64,000 nt of DNA, from the NCBI RefSeq assembly GCF_002272135.1, contig NZ_NPBF01000018.1, positions 124,001-188,000 on the forward strand. Direction: 5' to 3'. This DNA is from Virgibacillus sp. 7505. GTDB lineage: Bacteria; Bacillota; Bacilli; Bacillales; Amphibacillaceae. A program made the translations under genes and the position numbers. This document shows, one piece after another, positions 1 to 8,731 of the stretch (the stretch's first letter is position 1; every line of letters starts with the position of its first letter). The notes beneath the pieces were generated by a model that did no database searches, was not told the origin of the DNA, and saw only the letters and a list, made by a program, of their open reading frames with translations.

Positions 1-349
1 AATGGAACTGGTGGTTGTTACGATAAATGACCCGGATGACTGGCAGGATCATATGAATCTTTTTGAATGGGGATTCGATGAATTTGAGCTTACCAAGCTA
101 AAACAGTCTGGGACAGGCACTTCCCTAATCTATCCGCTTTCCGAACAGGAGAAGAAACAAGCGCATACGAAGACACAGCTTCTGAAACAGGACAAGCAAA
201 AAGAAAACCAGCAGATAGGTGCGGATATTTATTATCTGGATGAAAAGAAAATCGGTACAGTGCCGATCTTCGCAGTTCCAGAGAACCCGACACTGGCCGG
301 TAAGACAAAGCAAGTGTTTGACGATCTGGCGGGTGTCCGCTTATGGTGA
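1..349 (+). CDS. dacB: D-alanyl-D-alanine carboxypeptidase DacB (PBP5*), C-terminal fragment
   Basis: The reading frame is open at the left edge, so only the last ~115 residues are present and the gene begins upstream. The visible part (VVTINDPDDWQDH, then a charged stretch and IGTVPIF) resembles the C-terminal beta-rich domain of sporulation carboxypeptidase DacB, not the catalytic serine domain. The family trims stem peptides of spore-cortex peptidoglycan on the outer face of the forespore membrane. The assignment leans on its place: it overlaps spmA by 7 bp, and dacB-spmA-spmB is a conserved sporulation operon. Active-site motifs lie outside the window and cannot be checked. Confidence 0.8.
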   Translation, partial: MELVVVTINDPDDWQDHMNLFEWGFDEFELTKLKQSGTGTSLIYPLSEQEKKQAHTKTQLLKQDKQKENQQIGADIYYLDEKKIGTVPIFAVPENPTLAGKTKQVFDDLAGVRLW

Positions 350-936
350 ATTATATTTGGGCAATCATGGCGATCGGAGGCATTATTTATGCCATGATCA
401 ATGGGACGATGGATGAAGTGAATAAGGCAATATTCAAAAGTGCAGATGATGCAGTCGTACTTGCCATCAGCTTGATCAGTGTGATGGTGTTTTGGCTCGG
501 TATGACGAAGATAGCAGAAGCCGCCGGACTTTTAAAAGGTCTGGTACGACTGTCCAAGCCGTTCATTGCCAGGTTGTTTCCAGACATTCCGAAGGATCAC
601 CCGGCAATGGGATATATCCTGTCCAACCTGACTGCTAATTTCTTTGGTTTGGGAAATGCAGCGACACCTATGGGAATAAAAGCGATGGAAGAGATGAAGA
701 AGCTAAGCGGCAGCCCCAAAGCGAGCCGTTCGATGATAACCTTCCTGGCTATCAACACATCCAGTTTGACACTGATTCCAACGACCGTGCTTGCTGTGCG
801 GATGAAATATGATTCGCAATCACCGACCGAGATTGTCAGCGCTACCTTACTGGCTTCGATCATCTCTTTCATTGGAGCCATTCTGATTGATAGGCTCTTT
901 TATGAAATCAGGAGACGGAAGGAGCGGCATGTATGA
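343..936 (+). CDS. spmA: Spore maturation protein SpmA
   Basis: A 197-residue polytopic membrane protein with a nucleoside-recognition/Gate-type domain, the usual length for SpmA. Hydrophobic segments lie near residues 5-20, 38-55 and 150-180, with a central polar stretch (GNAATPMGIKAM) typical of the family. In B. subtilis, SpmA and SpmB are needed for spore-core dehydration and heat resistance; their biochemical activity is unsettled. The start overlaps the dacB end and the stop overlaps spmB by 4 bp, so the three genes are translationally coupled. Confidence 0.93.
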   Translation: MVNYIWAIMAIGGIIYAMINGTMDEVNKAIFKSADDAVVLAISLISVMVFWLGMTKIAEAAGLLKGLVRLSKPFIARLFPDIPKDHPAMGYILSNLTANFFGLGNAATPMGIKAMEEMKKLSGSPKASRSMITFLAINTSSLTLIPTTVLAVRMKYDSQSPTEIVSATLLASIISFIGAILIDRLFYEIRRRKERHV

Positions 937-1466
937 GTCTGCTTACTACCGCCAGTATGTGGATCATTCCTTGTCTCATACTTGTTGTACTAACTATCGC
1001 GACTGCGAAACGACTGCCGACTTACGAACTGTTTGTGGATGGCGGCAAGGAAGGTATCGGTTTGGCTATCTCGATACTCCCTTTTCTGCTCGGAATGCTA
1101 GTCTCGATTGCGATTCTTCGGGCTTCTGGTGCATTGGATGCCATTATCGGCCTGATTACACCTTTTCTGAGCTTTATCGGAATGCCTGCTGATATCGTCC
1201 CGCTGGCACTCGTAAGGCCGATCAGCGGAACAGCAGCACTCGGAATGACAACAGAACTGATTGCAACCCATGGTCCGGACTCTTTCATTGGCAGATTGGC
1301 TTCCGTGCTACAGGGAAGTACGGATACCACTTTTTATATACTGACAGTCTATTTTGGTGCCGTCGGTATCCGTAAGATGGGGGATGCATTAAAAGTTGGA
1401 CTGTTGGCTGATGTTATTGGTATAATGGCATCAATAATAGTAGTAACGATTATATTCGGAGCATGA
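933..1466 (+). CDS. spmB: Spore maturation protein SpmB
   Basis: A 177-residue integral membrane protein of the same Gate-domain family as SpmA. It has hydrophobic helices near residues 5-23, 43-64, 80-100 and 150-175, and the conserved polar segment RPISGTAALGM. It probably acts with SpmA in spore-core dehydration. The ATG lies in an ATGA overlap with the spmA stop. A terminator-like hairpin follows directly, closing the dacB-spmA-spmB operon. Confidence 0.93.
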   Translation: MSLLTTASMWIIPCLILVVLTIATAKRLPTYELFVDGGKEGIGLAISILPFLLGMLVSIAILRASGALDAIIGLITPFLSFIGMPADIVPLALVRPISGTAALGMTTELIATHGPDSFIGRLASVLQGSTDTTFYILTVYFGAVGIRKMGDALKVGLLADVIGIMASIIVVTIIFGA

Positions 1467-1500
1467 GAGGCGTTGACAACCGTTAACGCTCTTTCTTTTG
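1467..1500 (+). terminator. Rho-independent terminator after spmB
   Basis: GAGGCGTTGAC and CGTTAACGCTC pair with one bulge and one G-U, followed by TTTCTTTT. It separates the sporulation operon from rluB. Confidence 0.7.
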
Positions 1501-1530
1501 TTCCTGATGATAAAAAGTGAGGATCAGTAA

Positions 1531-2271
1531 ATGGATAAACAAGCAGAACGCCTGCAGAAAGTAATTGCCCACAGCGGGATTACATCAAGAAGAAAAGCCG
1601 AGACGATGATTTTGGAAGGCAAAGTCAAGGTAAATGGCAAGGTTGTGAAGGAACTTGGTATCAAAGTGACCGATAGAGACACTGTAGAAGTAAATGGAAT
1701 ACCGCTTGAAAAGGAAAAGTCTGTCTATTATATGCTTTACAAACCACGCGGCGTCATTTCAAGCGTGCAGGATGAGAAAGACCGGAAAGTAGTGCTCGAC
1801 TTGATGCCGGAAGTATTGGAAAGAGTCTATCCAATTGGCCGTCTTGATTATGACACATCAGGTTTGCTGCTTCTGACGAATGACGGAGAGTTTGCCAATA
1901 TGCTCATGCATCCAAGCCAGAAGATCGACAAAGTGTATGTTGCCAAAGTCAAAGGCATACCTACCCCGGATGAATTAAAACAGCTGAAACGTGGCATTAT
2001 GATTGACGGACATAAATGCAAAGCTGTTTATGCGAAGCTGATGAGTGCTGACAGAAAGAAGAATACAAGCCTTGTTCAAATTATCCTGCATGAAGGACGC
2101 AATCGCCAGGTGAGAAAAATGATGGAAAGAATTCAATTTCCTGTTCAGAAGCTAAAGCGCGAAAGATATGGTTTCTTGACACTTGAAGGGCTTCAGCCAG
2201 GTGCATATCGTAAGCTGACACCAGAAGAAGTACATCGGTTCAAAATGGAATACAAAGAAAAAAGTAAATAA
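1531..2271 (+). CDS. rluB: 23S rRNA pseudouridine synthase RluB (YpuL)
   Basis: This 246-residue protein has an N-terminal S4 RNA-binding domain (about residues 5-50) and an RsuA/RluB/E/F-type pseudouridine synthase domain. The catalytic motif GRLDYDTSG is visible, with the expected catalytic Asp at residue 106. The family isomerises a uridine in the helix 90 region of 23S rRNA. ATG 1531 is preceded by GTGAGGATC. It sits between spmB and resA as in B. subtilis; the function is unrelated to its neighbours. Confidence 0.95.
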   Translation: MDKQAERLQKVIAHSGITSRRKAETMILEGKVKVNGKVVKELGIKVTDRDTVEVNGIPLEKEKSVYYMLYKPRGVISSVQDEKDRKVVLDLMPEVLERVYPIGRLDYDTSGLLLLTNDGEFANMLMHPSQKIDKVYVAKVKGIPTPDELKQLKRGIMIDGHKCKAVYAKLMSADRKKNTSLVQIILHEGRNRQVRKMMERIQFPVQKLKRERYGFLTLEGLQPGAYRKLTPEEVHRFKMEYKEKSK

Positions 2272-2298
2272 TTTGTCAAAATTGCTGGCTGGAAGAGA

Positions 2299-2307
2299 TG
2301 CTATACT
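2299..2307 (+). promoter_or_regulatory. Extended -10 promoter candidate for the res operon
   Basis: TG-C-TATACT makes an extended -10 box about 20 bp upstream of the resA ATG. No good -35 exists at 17 bp; TTGTCA at 2273-2278 is 23 bp away. In B. subtilis resA has its own ResD- and PhoP-activated promoter, so a poor -35 would fit activator dependence. That link is inference. Confidence 0.4.
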
Positions 2308-2327
2308 TGGCAAAGAGGTGAGGATAC

Positions 2328-2861
2328 ATGACACCTATTCGTAAGAGGCGTTTCATTGTACGTCTGACTGTGCTTGTCTTACTGGCTGGCCTTGTTTTGA
2401 CAGCGTGCTGGCAGCTGTTGGGAGAAGGAAAGGCAGAAAAGGTAGGAGAAGGACAACAGGCACCTGAATTCAAGCTGACGGATATGCGGACTGGCCAAGA
2501 GTTCAAACTATCTGATATGCGCGGCAAAGGTGTCCTAATCAATTTTTGGGCAACTTATTGCGAGCCTTGCAAGCAGGAAATGCCTTTGTTCGAAGAGGCA
2601 TCCGATACATATGAAAACAAAGATGTGATTCTTGCTGCTGTCAATGTGGACGAAAGCAGCGTTGTCATTGATCGTTTCCGAAAGCAGTATGATCTTACTT
2701 TTCCAATTTTGCAGGATAATGGACAAGTGATGGAAGCATATGGAGTAGATGCGCTGCCGGCTACGTTTTTCATCTCAGCAGATGGAACAGTCAGCAGGAC
2801 TGTTTATGGGCCGTTGGAAACGGAGCGGCTGGAGGAATATTTAGATGAGATTGTGCCTTGA
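2328..2861 (+). CDS. resA: Thiol-disulfide oxidoreductase ResA
   Basis: This 177-residue membrane-anchored thioredoxin-like protein has one N-terminal anchor helix (about residues 10-28) and an extracytoplasmic TlpA/ResA fold. The active site C-E-P-C is at Cys78-Cys81 within INFWATYCEPCKQEMP. The family reduces the CXXCH cysteines of apocytochrome c outside the membrane before haem attachment. GAGGTGAGG precedes the ATG. It is the first gene of resABCDE. Confidence 0.95.
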   Translation: MTPIRKRRFIVRLTVLVLLAGLVLTACWQLLGEGKAEKVGEGQQAPEFKLTDMRTGQEFKLSDMRGKGVLINFWATYCEPCKQEMPLFEEASDTYENKDVILAAVNVDESSVVIDRFRKQYDLTFPILQDNGQVMEAYGVDALPATFFISADGTVSRTVYGPLETERLEEYLDEIVP

Positions 2862-2878
2862 GAAAAGAGGCGATGTTT

Positions 2879-4414
2879 GTGCAGAAATGTTCTAAATGTA
2901 AGCATGAAAACGAAAAGTGCGACCATTGCGGAAGCTACGTAAACGAAAAAATGGACATGCGTTATGAAAATGCAGACCGCCGCTCCCAGCAGCGCAACCA
3001 GACGATGATCGACAAGGTTTGGCGTTTTTTCGCATCTGTGCGGAACGGTATGTATATCCTCTTCCTGACTTTGCTTGCAACGGCGCTCGGCACCATTCTT
3101 CCGCAGCGGGCATACATACCTATTGATCGACTGGCTCAGGAATTTTACGAATCAGAATATGGCAACTTCGGAAGTCTGTATTATGCATTAGGTTTTGATC
3201 AGTTATACAGCTCATGGTGGTATATGACGCTCCTCGGGATGCTTGGTGCAAGTATCCTGATTGCCAGTATCGACCGTTTTTCCCCTTTGTACCGTGCATT
3301 GAAGCTGCAGCCAGTGAAGCGCAAGAAACATTTCCTGATAAGTCAAGTGTATGTTCGGAATTTGGAAATCAGTGATCATGAGATCTTGTTAAAGCAAATA
3401 CGGGCAAGACGTTATCGTATCCGCCAAGATGGACAGGATTATCTGGCTGAGAAAAACAGGTTTGCCAGGTGGGGTCCATATGTGAATCATATCGGTCTGC
3501 TCCTGGTGCTGCTGGCAGCTTTCCTTAGGCTGTTTCCTTATTTTTATCAAGATGAATTTGTATGGATAAGGGATGGTGAAACAGCGGTAGTGCCCGATAC
3601 CGATCAATCATTGTTTATCAAAAATGAACAATTCAATGTCGATACATACGATAAGGATGATCCAAAGTTCAAAGCTGCTATCGAACAAGAAGGCAGGTCG
3701 ATCCCGAAAAGCTTCACAACAGATATCATTGTTTATGAAGGTGAGGATCATATAGCCGGTGATACTCCTGGTTTAAGGGTATTGACACAATTGAAGGTGT
3801 CCGTTAACCATCCAGTCAAAGCAGCTGGGTTTACGATCTATCAATCAGGCTATCAGCTGAATGAGTTCAGCAGTTTGTCTCTCCGCGCTGAAAATGAAGA
3901 AGGTATATCAGCTGATTTTAAAGTCGATACCGATAATCCCCAAGCGAATTATACGCTTGATAACGGTCTTCAAGCAACATTAGTTGATTATTATCCGGAC
4001 TATCAATTGGACGGGGACAAAATGACTACTGCATCTAAATACCCTCGAAATCCTGCATTCGTTTTTGATATTTCAGAAGGCGATAATACGCAAAGACTTT
4101 TCATAGCAATTGATGAGGTTGTTTCGGAGACAGAAACGAACAAATACAACGTACGTGCAGTGGATTATGATACGCATAATGTGACTGGATTGTCCGTGAA
4201 ACGCGATTTGACTTTACCAGTATTCCTGCTCGGAGGACTCATATTCATGATCGGTCTTGTCCAGGGACTTTATTGGCAGCATCGCAGGATCTGGCTTCAA
4301 AGACAACCTGATGGCTCCTATCTTATTGCAGGACATACGAATAAGCATGCGTCCTCCTTTGAAAGAGAATTGGATAGTATTTTCTACAATTATGATAAAG
4401 GAGAGAGCAGCTGA
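2879..4414 (+). CDS. resB: Cytochrome c biogenesis protein ResB (CcsB family)
   Basis: A large membrane protein of the ResB/CcsB family, which with ResC forms the system II haem-delivery and cytochrome c synthesis complex. Hydrophobic segments follow an N-terminal CxxC-x6-CxxC zinc-ribbon-like cluster, there is a long extracytoplasmic domain, and a last helix near the C terminus. Candidate starts are TTG 2858, ATG 2873 and GTG 2879. I chose GTG 2879 because the only good ribosome-binding site, GAGG at 2867-2870, is 8 nt from it but 2 nt from the ATG. It overlaps resC by 1 nt. About 511 residues. Confidence 0.9.
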   Translation: MQKCSKCKHENEKCDHCGSYVNEKMDMRYENADRRSQQRNQTMIDKVWRFFASVRNGMYILFLTLLATALGTILPQRAYIPIDRLAQEFYESEYGNFGSLYYALGFDQLYSSWWYMTLLGMLGASILIASIDRFSPLYRALKLQPVKRKKHFLISQVYVRNLEISDHEILLKQIRARRYRIRQDGQDYLAEKNRFARWGPYVNHIGLLLVLLAAFLRLFPYFYQDEFVWIRDGETAVVPDTDQSLFIKNEQFNVDTYDKDDPKFKAAIEQEGRSIPKSFTTDIIVYEGEDHIAGDTPGLRVLTQLKVSVNHPVKAAGFTIYQSGYQLNEFSSLSLRAENEEGISADFKVDTDNPQANYTLDNGLQATLVDYYPDYQLDGDKMTTASKYPRNPAFVFDISEGDNTQRLFIAIDEVVSETETNKYNVRAVDYDTHNVTGLSVKRDLTLPVFLLGGLIFMIGLVQGLYWQHRRIWLQRQPDGSYLIAGHTNKHASSFERELDSIFYNYDKGESS

Positions 4415-5571
4415 TGGAAAAGTTATCTATCATTAGCGGTCATTTGCTGGAAGCTGCTTTTATCAGTTACCTGCTTGGTATCATCTTATTCACATGGTCA
4501 GCGGCAAAGCATAGGCATGACCTTATTGAGCGGATTGCTTGGTCTGTCACTGCTGCCGGATGGATTGCACAGCTCGGTTTTTTCATCCTTCGATGGGTGT
4601 ACAGCGGACATGCACCGGTAAGCAATTTATTTGAATTCATGACCTTCTTTGGCATGATGCTCATATTGGTTCTGCTGATTATGTATCGGTTTTACCGCTA
4701 CCCGATTTTAGCGGTAACGGCATTGGTTATCAGTATACTGATCATTGGATGTGCAGCCATGTTTCCGCGGGAAGTAGCACCGCTTGTGCCTTCGCTGCAA
4801 AGTCATTGGCTGTATATTCATGTAACAACGGCTGCACTAGGGGAAGCCGTACTTGCTGTCAGCTTTTTCGCTGGGTTTCTTTATATCCTGCATGAAACGA
4901 ATCAAGACAAACAGCATAAGAGGGTATGGCTGATTGAAAGCATAATCGTTGTTATATTATCAGTTGCAGGCTACATGCTGCTTGCTATTCTTTTCCGAAC
5001 ATTCGGATATACTGCTAGTGTGACGACAGCAGAGGCAAGCATCATCTATCAGCTGCCTCCTGTCTTTGTTCCAAATGATTCGATATCCTCACCATTTCCG
5101 ATCGGTATATCTGTTCCCGACTGGCTGCGCGGTGAAAATGCGGCAATGAAGCTAAATACAATCTGCTTGTCCTTGCTCGCTGGTTGTGTACTTTATGTTC
5201 TCATTCGTCTCTTTACTAAAAAGAGAATCGGAGCAGCACTGCAGCCGCTAGTGCGCAGAATGCCTAAGGATATGCTGGATGATATCGGCTATCGTTCTGT
5301 AGCAGTCGGTTTTCCTATCTTCACACTTGGTGCGCTTATCTTTGCGATGATCTGGGCCCAGCAGGCATGGGATCGCTTTTGGGGCTGGGATCCCAAAGAA
5401 GTATGGGCGCTGATTACGTGGCTTTTCTATGCTGCTTATTTACATATACGTATGCTGAGAGGCTGGCAGGGCATACGATCAGCATGGCTCGCAGTGATCG
5501 GCTTTTGTATCATCATGTTCAATTTGCTGGCAGTAAATTTGCTTATCGTTGGATTACACGCGTATGCTTAA
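4414..5571 (+). CDS. resC: Cytochrome c biogenesis protein ResC (CcsA family)
   Basis: This 385-residue polytopic protein is the haem-handling partner of ResB. The tryptophan-rich WWD-type motif appears as DRFWGWDPKEVWAL near residues 320-333, followed by histidine-containing helices (YLHIR) of the CcsA/CcmF/CcmC superfamily. Its ATG overlaps the resB stop by 1 nt (TGATG), so the two are coupled. It works at the outer face of the membrane in covalent haem attachment to c-type cytochromes. Confidence 0.95.
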   Translation: MEKLSIISGHLLEAAFISYLLGIILFTWSAAKHRHDLIERIAWSVTAAGWIAQLGFFILRWVYSGHAPVSNLFEFMTFFGMMLILVLLIMYRFYRYPILAVTALVISILIIGCAAMFPREVAPLVPSLQSHWLYIHVTTAALGEAVLAVSFFAGFLYILHETNQDKQHKRVWLIESIIVVILSVAGYMLLAILFRTFGYTASVTTAEASIIYQLPPVFVPNDSISSPFPIGISVPDWLRGENAAMKLNTICLSLLAGCVLYVLIRLFTKKRIGAALQPLVRRMPKDMLDDIGYRSVAVGFPIFTLGALIFAMIWAQQAWDRFWGWDPKEVWALITWLFYAAYLHIRMLRGWQGIRSAWLAVIGFCIIMFNLLAVNLLIVGLHAYA

Positions 5572-5597
5572 CATAAAAAGAGAAAAGGGGAAGGACC

Positions 5598-6314
5598 ATG
5601 GAAACAGAAGCACATATTCTTGTAGTAGACGATGAAGAAAGAATCCGCAGGCTCGTGCGCATGTATCTGGAGAAGGAAGGCTACACGCTTGATGAAGCCG
5701 CTGACGGAGACCAGGGACTTCAAATGGCAAACGAGACAGACTATGATGTTATCCTATTGGATGTCATGATGCCCGGCAAGGATGGAATAGAGGTTTGTCA
5801 GGAGATCCGCAAAGAAAAAGGCACGCCGATCATCATGCTGACAGCCAAGGGGGAAGAAGCTGACCGGGTAGAAGGCTTTGAAGTCGGTGCGGATGATTAT
5901 ATCGTGAAACCTTTCAGTCCTCGTGAAGTCGTCCTGCGTGTAAAAGCACTATTGAGACGGTCTTCCACGACTAAATATTTGCATACCGATGCAAAAGCGA
6001 AGGACTTGCTTGTATTCTCCCATCTTACTATCGATAAGGATGCCCACCGTGTGACGGCGGATAATTCGGAAGTTACATTGACACCAAAGGAATATGAATT
6101 GCTGCACTTCCTTGCTTCGACACCAGATAAAGTGTACGGCCGAGAAGAGCTGCTCAAACAGGTTTGGAAATATGAGTTCTTCGGAGACTTGCGTACAGTA
6201 GATACACATGTCAAAAGGTTACGTGAAAAATTAAGCAAGGTTTCAGAAGAAGCTGCTAGCATGATTGTGACAGTGTGGGGTGTCGGATACAAATTCGAAG
6301 CGGATAAAAGCTGA
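5598..6314 (+). CDS. resD: Response regulator ResD (OmpR/PhoB type)
   Basis: 238 residues. The receiver domain (about 1-120) has the acidic pair Asp11-Asp12, phospho-acceptor Asp55 (VILLDVMMPG), Thr82 and Lys104. A winged-helix DNA-binding domain follows (about 135-235, ending DTHVKRLREKL and VWGVGYKFE). In B. subtilis ResD, phosphorylated by ResE, activates anaerobic and aerobic respiration genes, including the res operon itself. AGAAAAGGGGAAGG precedes ATG 5598. Confidence 0.96.
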   Translation: METEAHILVVDDEERIRRLVRMYLEKEGYTLDEAADGDQGLQMANETDYDVILLDVMMPGKDGIEVCQEIRKEKGTPIIMLTAKGEEADRVEGFEVGADDYIVKPFSPREVVLRVKALLRRSSTTKYLHTDAKAKDLLVFSHLTIDKDAHRVTADNSEVTLTPKEYELLHFLASTPDKVYGREELLKQVWKYEFFGDLRTVDTHVKRLREKLSKVSEEAASMIVTVWGVGYKFEADKS

Positions 6315-8074
6315 TGCTGTGGGGAAGTGTTGTTAACAAGTTATGGCTGACTATCCTGGTTCTTGTGTCAGTCGTCCTTGGTCTGCTTACTTTTTTGCTG
6401 CTGGAGTTTTTTGGTAATTTCCATATTGAAGAGGCCGAAGAAAGCCTTATGCAGACAGCTACGAAGGTGTCCATTTTACTGGAAGAAATCGATGACCGAA
6501 ATACTGTATATGATACAGCAGAACGTGTGCAGGACCCGAATTCCCGCATAGCTATCCTACAGAATGATGAGCTTTGGATATCAAATCCAGATGAGGCGGA
6601 GCCATTGCCTGATGTTGACCAGCAATGGCTGCTGAATGATGATACATTAAATAAGGCTGTAACCGATGGTGAAGATGTATCCAAGCAGCTAATTCTGCCT
6701 AATACCGATAGAAGCGTAATCGTTGTCGGTACACCGCTGCAGGATGGTTCTGGTGCGGTCTATGTCTATCAATCACTATCTGTCGTAAAAGAGACAGGTA
6801 ATCAGACGACACAGATCATCCTCTTAGGAGCAGGGATCGCCTTCGTGCTGACAACCGTGTTTGCCTTTTTCCTATCATCCAGAATCACGAAACCACTGAT
6901 TAAAATGCAGGATGCAGCACTGAACGTCGCCAGAGGTGAATTCGGGACAGAAGTGCCTGTCGTTACACATGACGAGATAGGCATGCTGGCAACTGCTTTG
7001 AACAAGATGGGTAAACAGCTGGAATTCAATATCAATGCACTAAGCCAGGAAAAAGAGCATCTTGCCCGTGTTGTAAATGCCATGGTGGATGGCGTCGTCA
7101 TGATCAATCGGCAGGGTGAACTAACCGTGACGAATCCGCCGGCTGAAGCATTTATCCATGATTGGCAGTTTGAGAATGGCGAAACATTTCATGAAGTGCC
7201 AGGTGTCTGGCTTGAGATCATGGAAAGTGTTGTCTCAACTGCATCGGAGGTTACACGAGAGGTGACGATCCAGGGACGCGAATGGGTGATTATAGCAACA
7301 CCCCTTTATGATGATGCAGCTATTCGCGGTGCGGTTGCTGTCGTTCGGGATATGACACAGGAACGAAGATTGAATAAGCTTCGCGAAGATTTTATAACGA
7401 ATATCACGCATGAACTGCGCACTCCGATTTCCTTACTGCAAGGCTATAGTGAAGCAATCATCGATGATATCGCCGATACAGTCGAAGCAAAAAACGAGCT
7501 GGCTCAAATCATCCACGATGAATCTTTGCGAATCGGCAGACTCGTCAATCAGCTGCTTGACCTTGCTCGGATGGAAGCAGGCGATACAAATCTCGTGATG
7601 GAAGACGTAGAAATAAATCCTTTCCTGGAGCGGATTGTTCGTAAGTTCCAAGGCTTGGCCGATGAAAGGGAAATCAAACTTGGGCTCGTCAATGCAGTGG
7701 ATAAACGCACCTATCATTTTGCGCCTGATGCACTGGAGCAAGTACTGACGAATTTGATTGATAATGCCATAACCCATACAGAGCATGCAGGTGCTGTACA
7801 GGTATTGGTATCCGACGATAAAGATCAGCTTGTTATAATCGTCAAAGACTCTGGGAGCGGGATACCGGAAGAAGATTTGCCTTTTGTATTCGAACGATTC
7901 TACAAGGCCGACAAATCGAGAACAAGAAAAACCGCTAAAACCGGAAATGGCTTAGGACTTGCTATCGCTAAAAATATCATTCAAGCTCACAATGGTACTA
8001 TCAAAGTGACGAGTAAACTGCGTGAGGGAACAACCTTTACTATTCGTCTCCCTCAGGATACAAACCTGACATAA
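6314..8074 (+). CDS. resE: Sensor histidine kinase ResE
   Basis: 586 residues. TM1 is about 10-31, an extracytoplasmic loop spans about 32-165, and TM2 is about 167-188. HAMP (189-241), PAS (about 245-350), HisKA and HATPase_c domains follow. His366 in NITHELRTP is the phosphorylation site; the G box reads GNGLGLAIAKNI. It senses oxygen or redox state through the PAS domain and controls ResD. The ATG overlaps the resD stop by 1 nt. In B. subtilis sigX-rsiX follow resE; here a cobalamin riboswitch follows. Confidence 0.95.
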   Translation: MLWGSVVNKLWLTILVLVSVVLGLLTFLLLEFFGNFHIEEAEESLMQTATKVSILLEEIDDRNTVYDTAERVQDPNSRIAILQNDELWISNPDEAEPLPDVDQQWLLNDDTLNKAVTDGEDVSKQLILPNTDRSVIVVGTPLQDGSGAVYVYQSLSVVKETGNQTTQIILLGAGIAFVLTTVFAFFLSSRITKPLIKMQDAALNVARGEFGTEVPVVTHDEIGMLATALNKMGKQLEFNINALSQEKEHLARVVNAMVDGVVMINRQGELTVTNPPAEAFIHDWQFENGETFHEVPGVWLEIMESVVSTASEVTREVTIQGREWVIIATPLYDDAAIRGAVAVVRDMTQERRLNKLREDFITNITHELRTPISLLQGYSEAIIDDIADTVEAKNELAQIIHDESLRIGRLVNQLLDLARMEAGDTNLVMEDVEINPFLERIVRKFQGLADEREIKLGLVNAVDKRTYHFAPDALEQVLTNLIDNAITHTEHAGAVQVLVSDDKDQLVIIVKDSGSGIPEEDLPFVFERFYKADKSRTRKTAKTGNGLGLAIAKNIIQAHNGTIKVTSKLREGTTFTIRLPQDTNLT

Positions 8075-8100
8075 TATGATAAAATAAGCTGAATCAAAGC

Positions 8101-8264
8101 GTACAAGGTGTCGAACAGACTTGATAGGGAACACGGTGTGATTCCGTGACTGTCCTCGCAGCTGTGATTACCGCCGAAAAGAACATATCCACTGTCCTAT
8201 TCGATGGGAAGGGTTCTTAGTAGATGAAGGTATCAGTCAGCAGACCTGCCCTGTGTGCTTGTGT
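8101..8264 (+). promoter_or_regulatory. Cobalamin (adenosylcobalamin) riboswitch
   Basis: The conserved core is clear: TAGGGAACACGGTGTGATTC, then CGTGACTGTCCTCGCAGCTGTG (8145-8166), then GATGGGAAGG, and the B12 box CAGTCAGCAGACCTGCC near 8234-8250. The ends ACAAG (8103-8107) and CTTGT (8258-8262) can form P1. It lies 3' of resE and 78 nt before the lipoprotein ATG. The expression platform is listed separately. Confidence 0.93.
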
Positions 8265-8310
8265 TTCACCGCTTCGAGGACTGAGCGGTTGGAGCGGCAG
8301 CTTCTGATGC

Positions 8311-8341
8311 TCTTTCCTTTATTAAAAGGGAGGATTTTTTT
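8311..8341 (+). terminator. Riboswitch expression platform: terminator hairpin containing the ribosome-binding site
   Basis: TCTTTCCTTT (8311-8320) pairs with AAAAGGGAGGA's last ten bases (8325-8334), giving 10 bp with two G-U pairs and loop ATTA. Seven T residues follow (8335-8341) and run straight into ATG 8342. The 3' arm is the Shine-Dalgarno sequence itself. One hairpin could therefore stop transcription and also hide the ribosome-binding site. Confidence 0.7.
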
Positions 8342-8731
8342 ATGAAAAAAGTATTACATATGTTATCTGCCTTATTGCTGGCAGCAGGCATACTGGCTGG
8401 CTGCGGGACGACCGAACAGCCGCAGCAAAACCAGCAGGCAGAGCAGAAGACCGAACAGCAGGTCACTATCACCTTATCTGAAGATGGAGAAGAGATTTCA
8501 TCCAAGGAAGTCAGCTTCGAGGAAGGCGACAATCTTTTGGATGTAATGAAAGAGAACTTTGAAATCGAGGAAGATGGTGGATTCATCACGGCAATTGATG
8601 GCCATTCCCAGGATGAAAATGCCAATAAATACTGGCTTTTCACGGTTAATGGGGAAATGTCACAAGTCGGAGCGAATGAGCTTGAATTGAAAGACGGCGA
8701 TGAAGTCGTCTTCGATCTTCAAGCAACTTAA
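8342..8731 (+). CDS. DUF4430 (transcobalamin-like) lipoprotein, putative B12-binding
   Basis: 129 residues with a lipoprotein signal peptide. The lipobox is Leu18-Ala19-Gly20-Cys21, followed by a Gln/Glu-rich linker (about 23-40). Residues ~41-127 form one DUF4430 domain, with EEGDNLLDVM, the signature YWLFTVNG and a closing DGDEVVFDL. DUF4430 corresponds to the C-terminal beta-domain of animal transcobalamin and intrinsic factor. Together with the B12 riboswitch and the coupled S component, this suggests a surface-anchored cobalamin-capture protein. That function is inference; the fold and lipoprotein call are strong. Its stop overlaps the next ATG (TAATG). Confidence 0.85.
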   Translation: MKKVLHMLSALLLAAGILAGCGTTEQPQQNQQAEQKTEQQVTITLSEDGEEISSKEVSFEEGDNLLDVMKENFEIEEDGGFITAIDGHSQDENANKYWLFTVNGEMSQVGANELELKDGDEVVFDLQAT

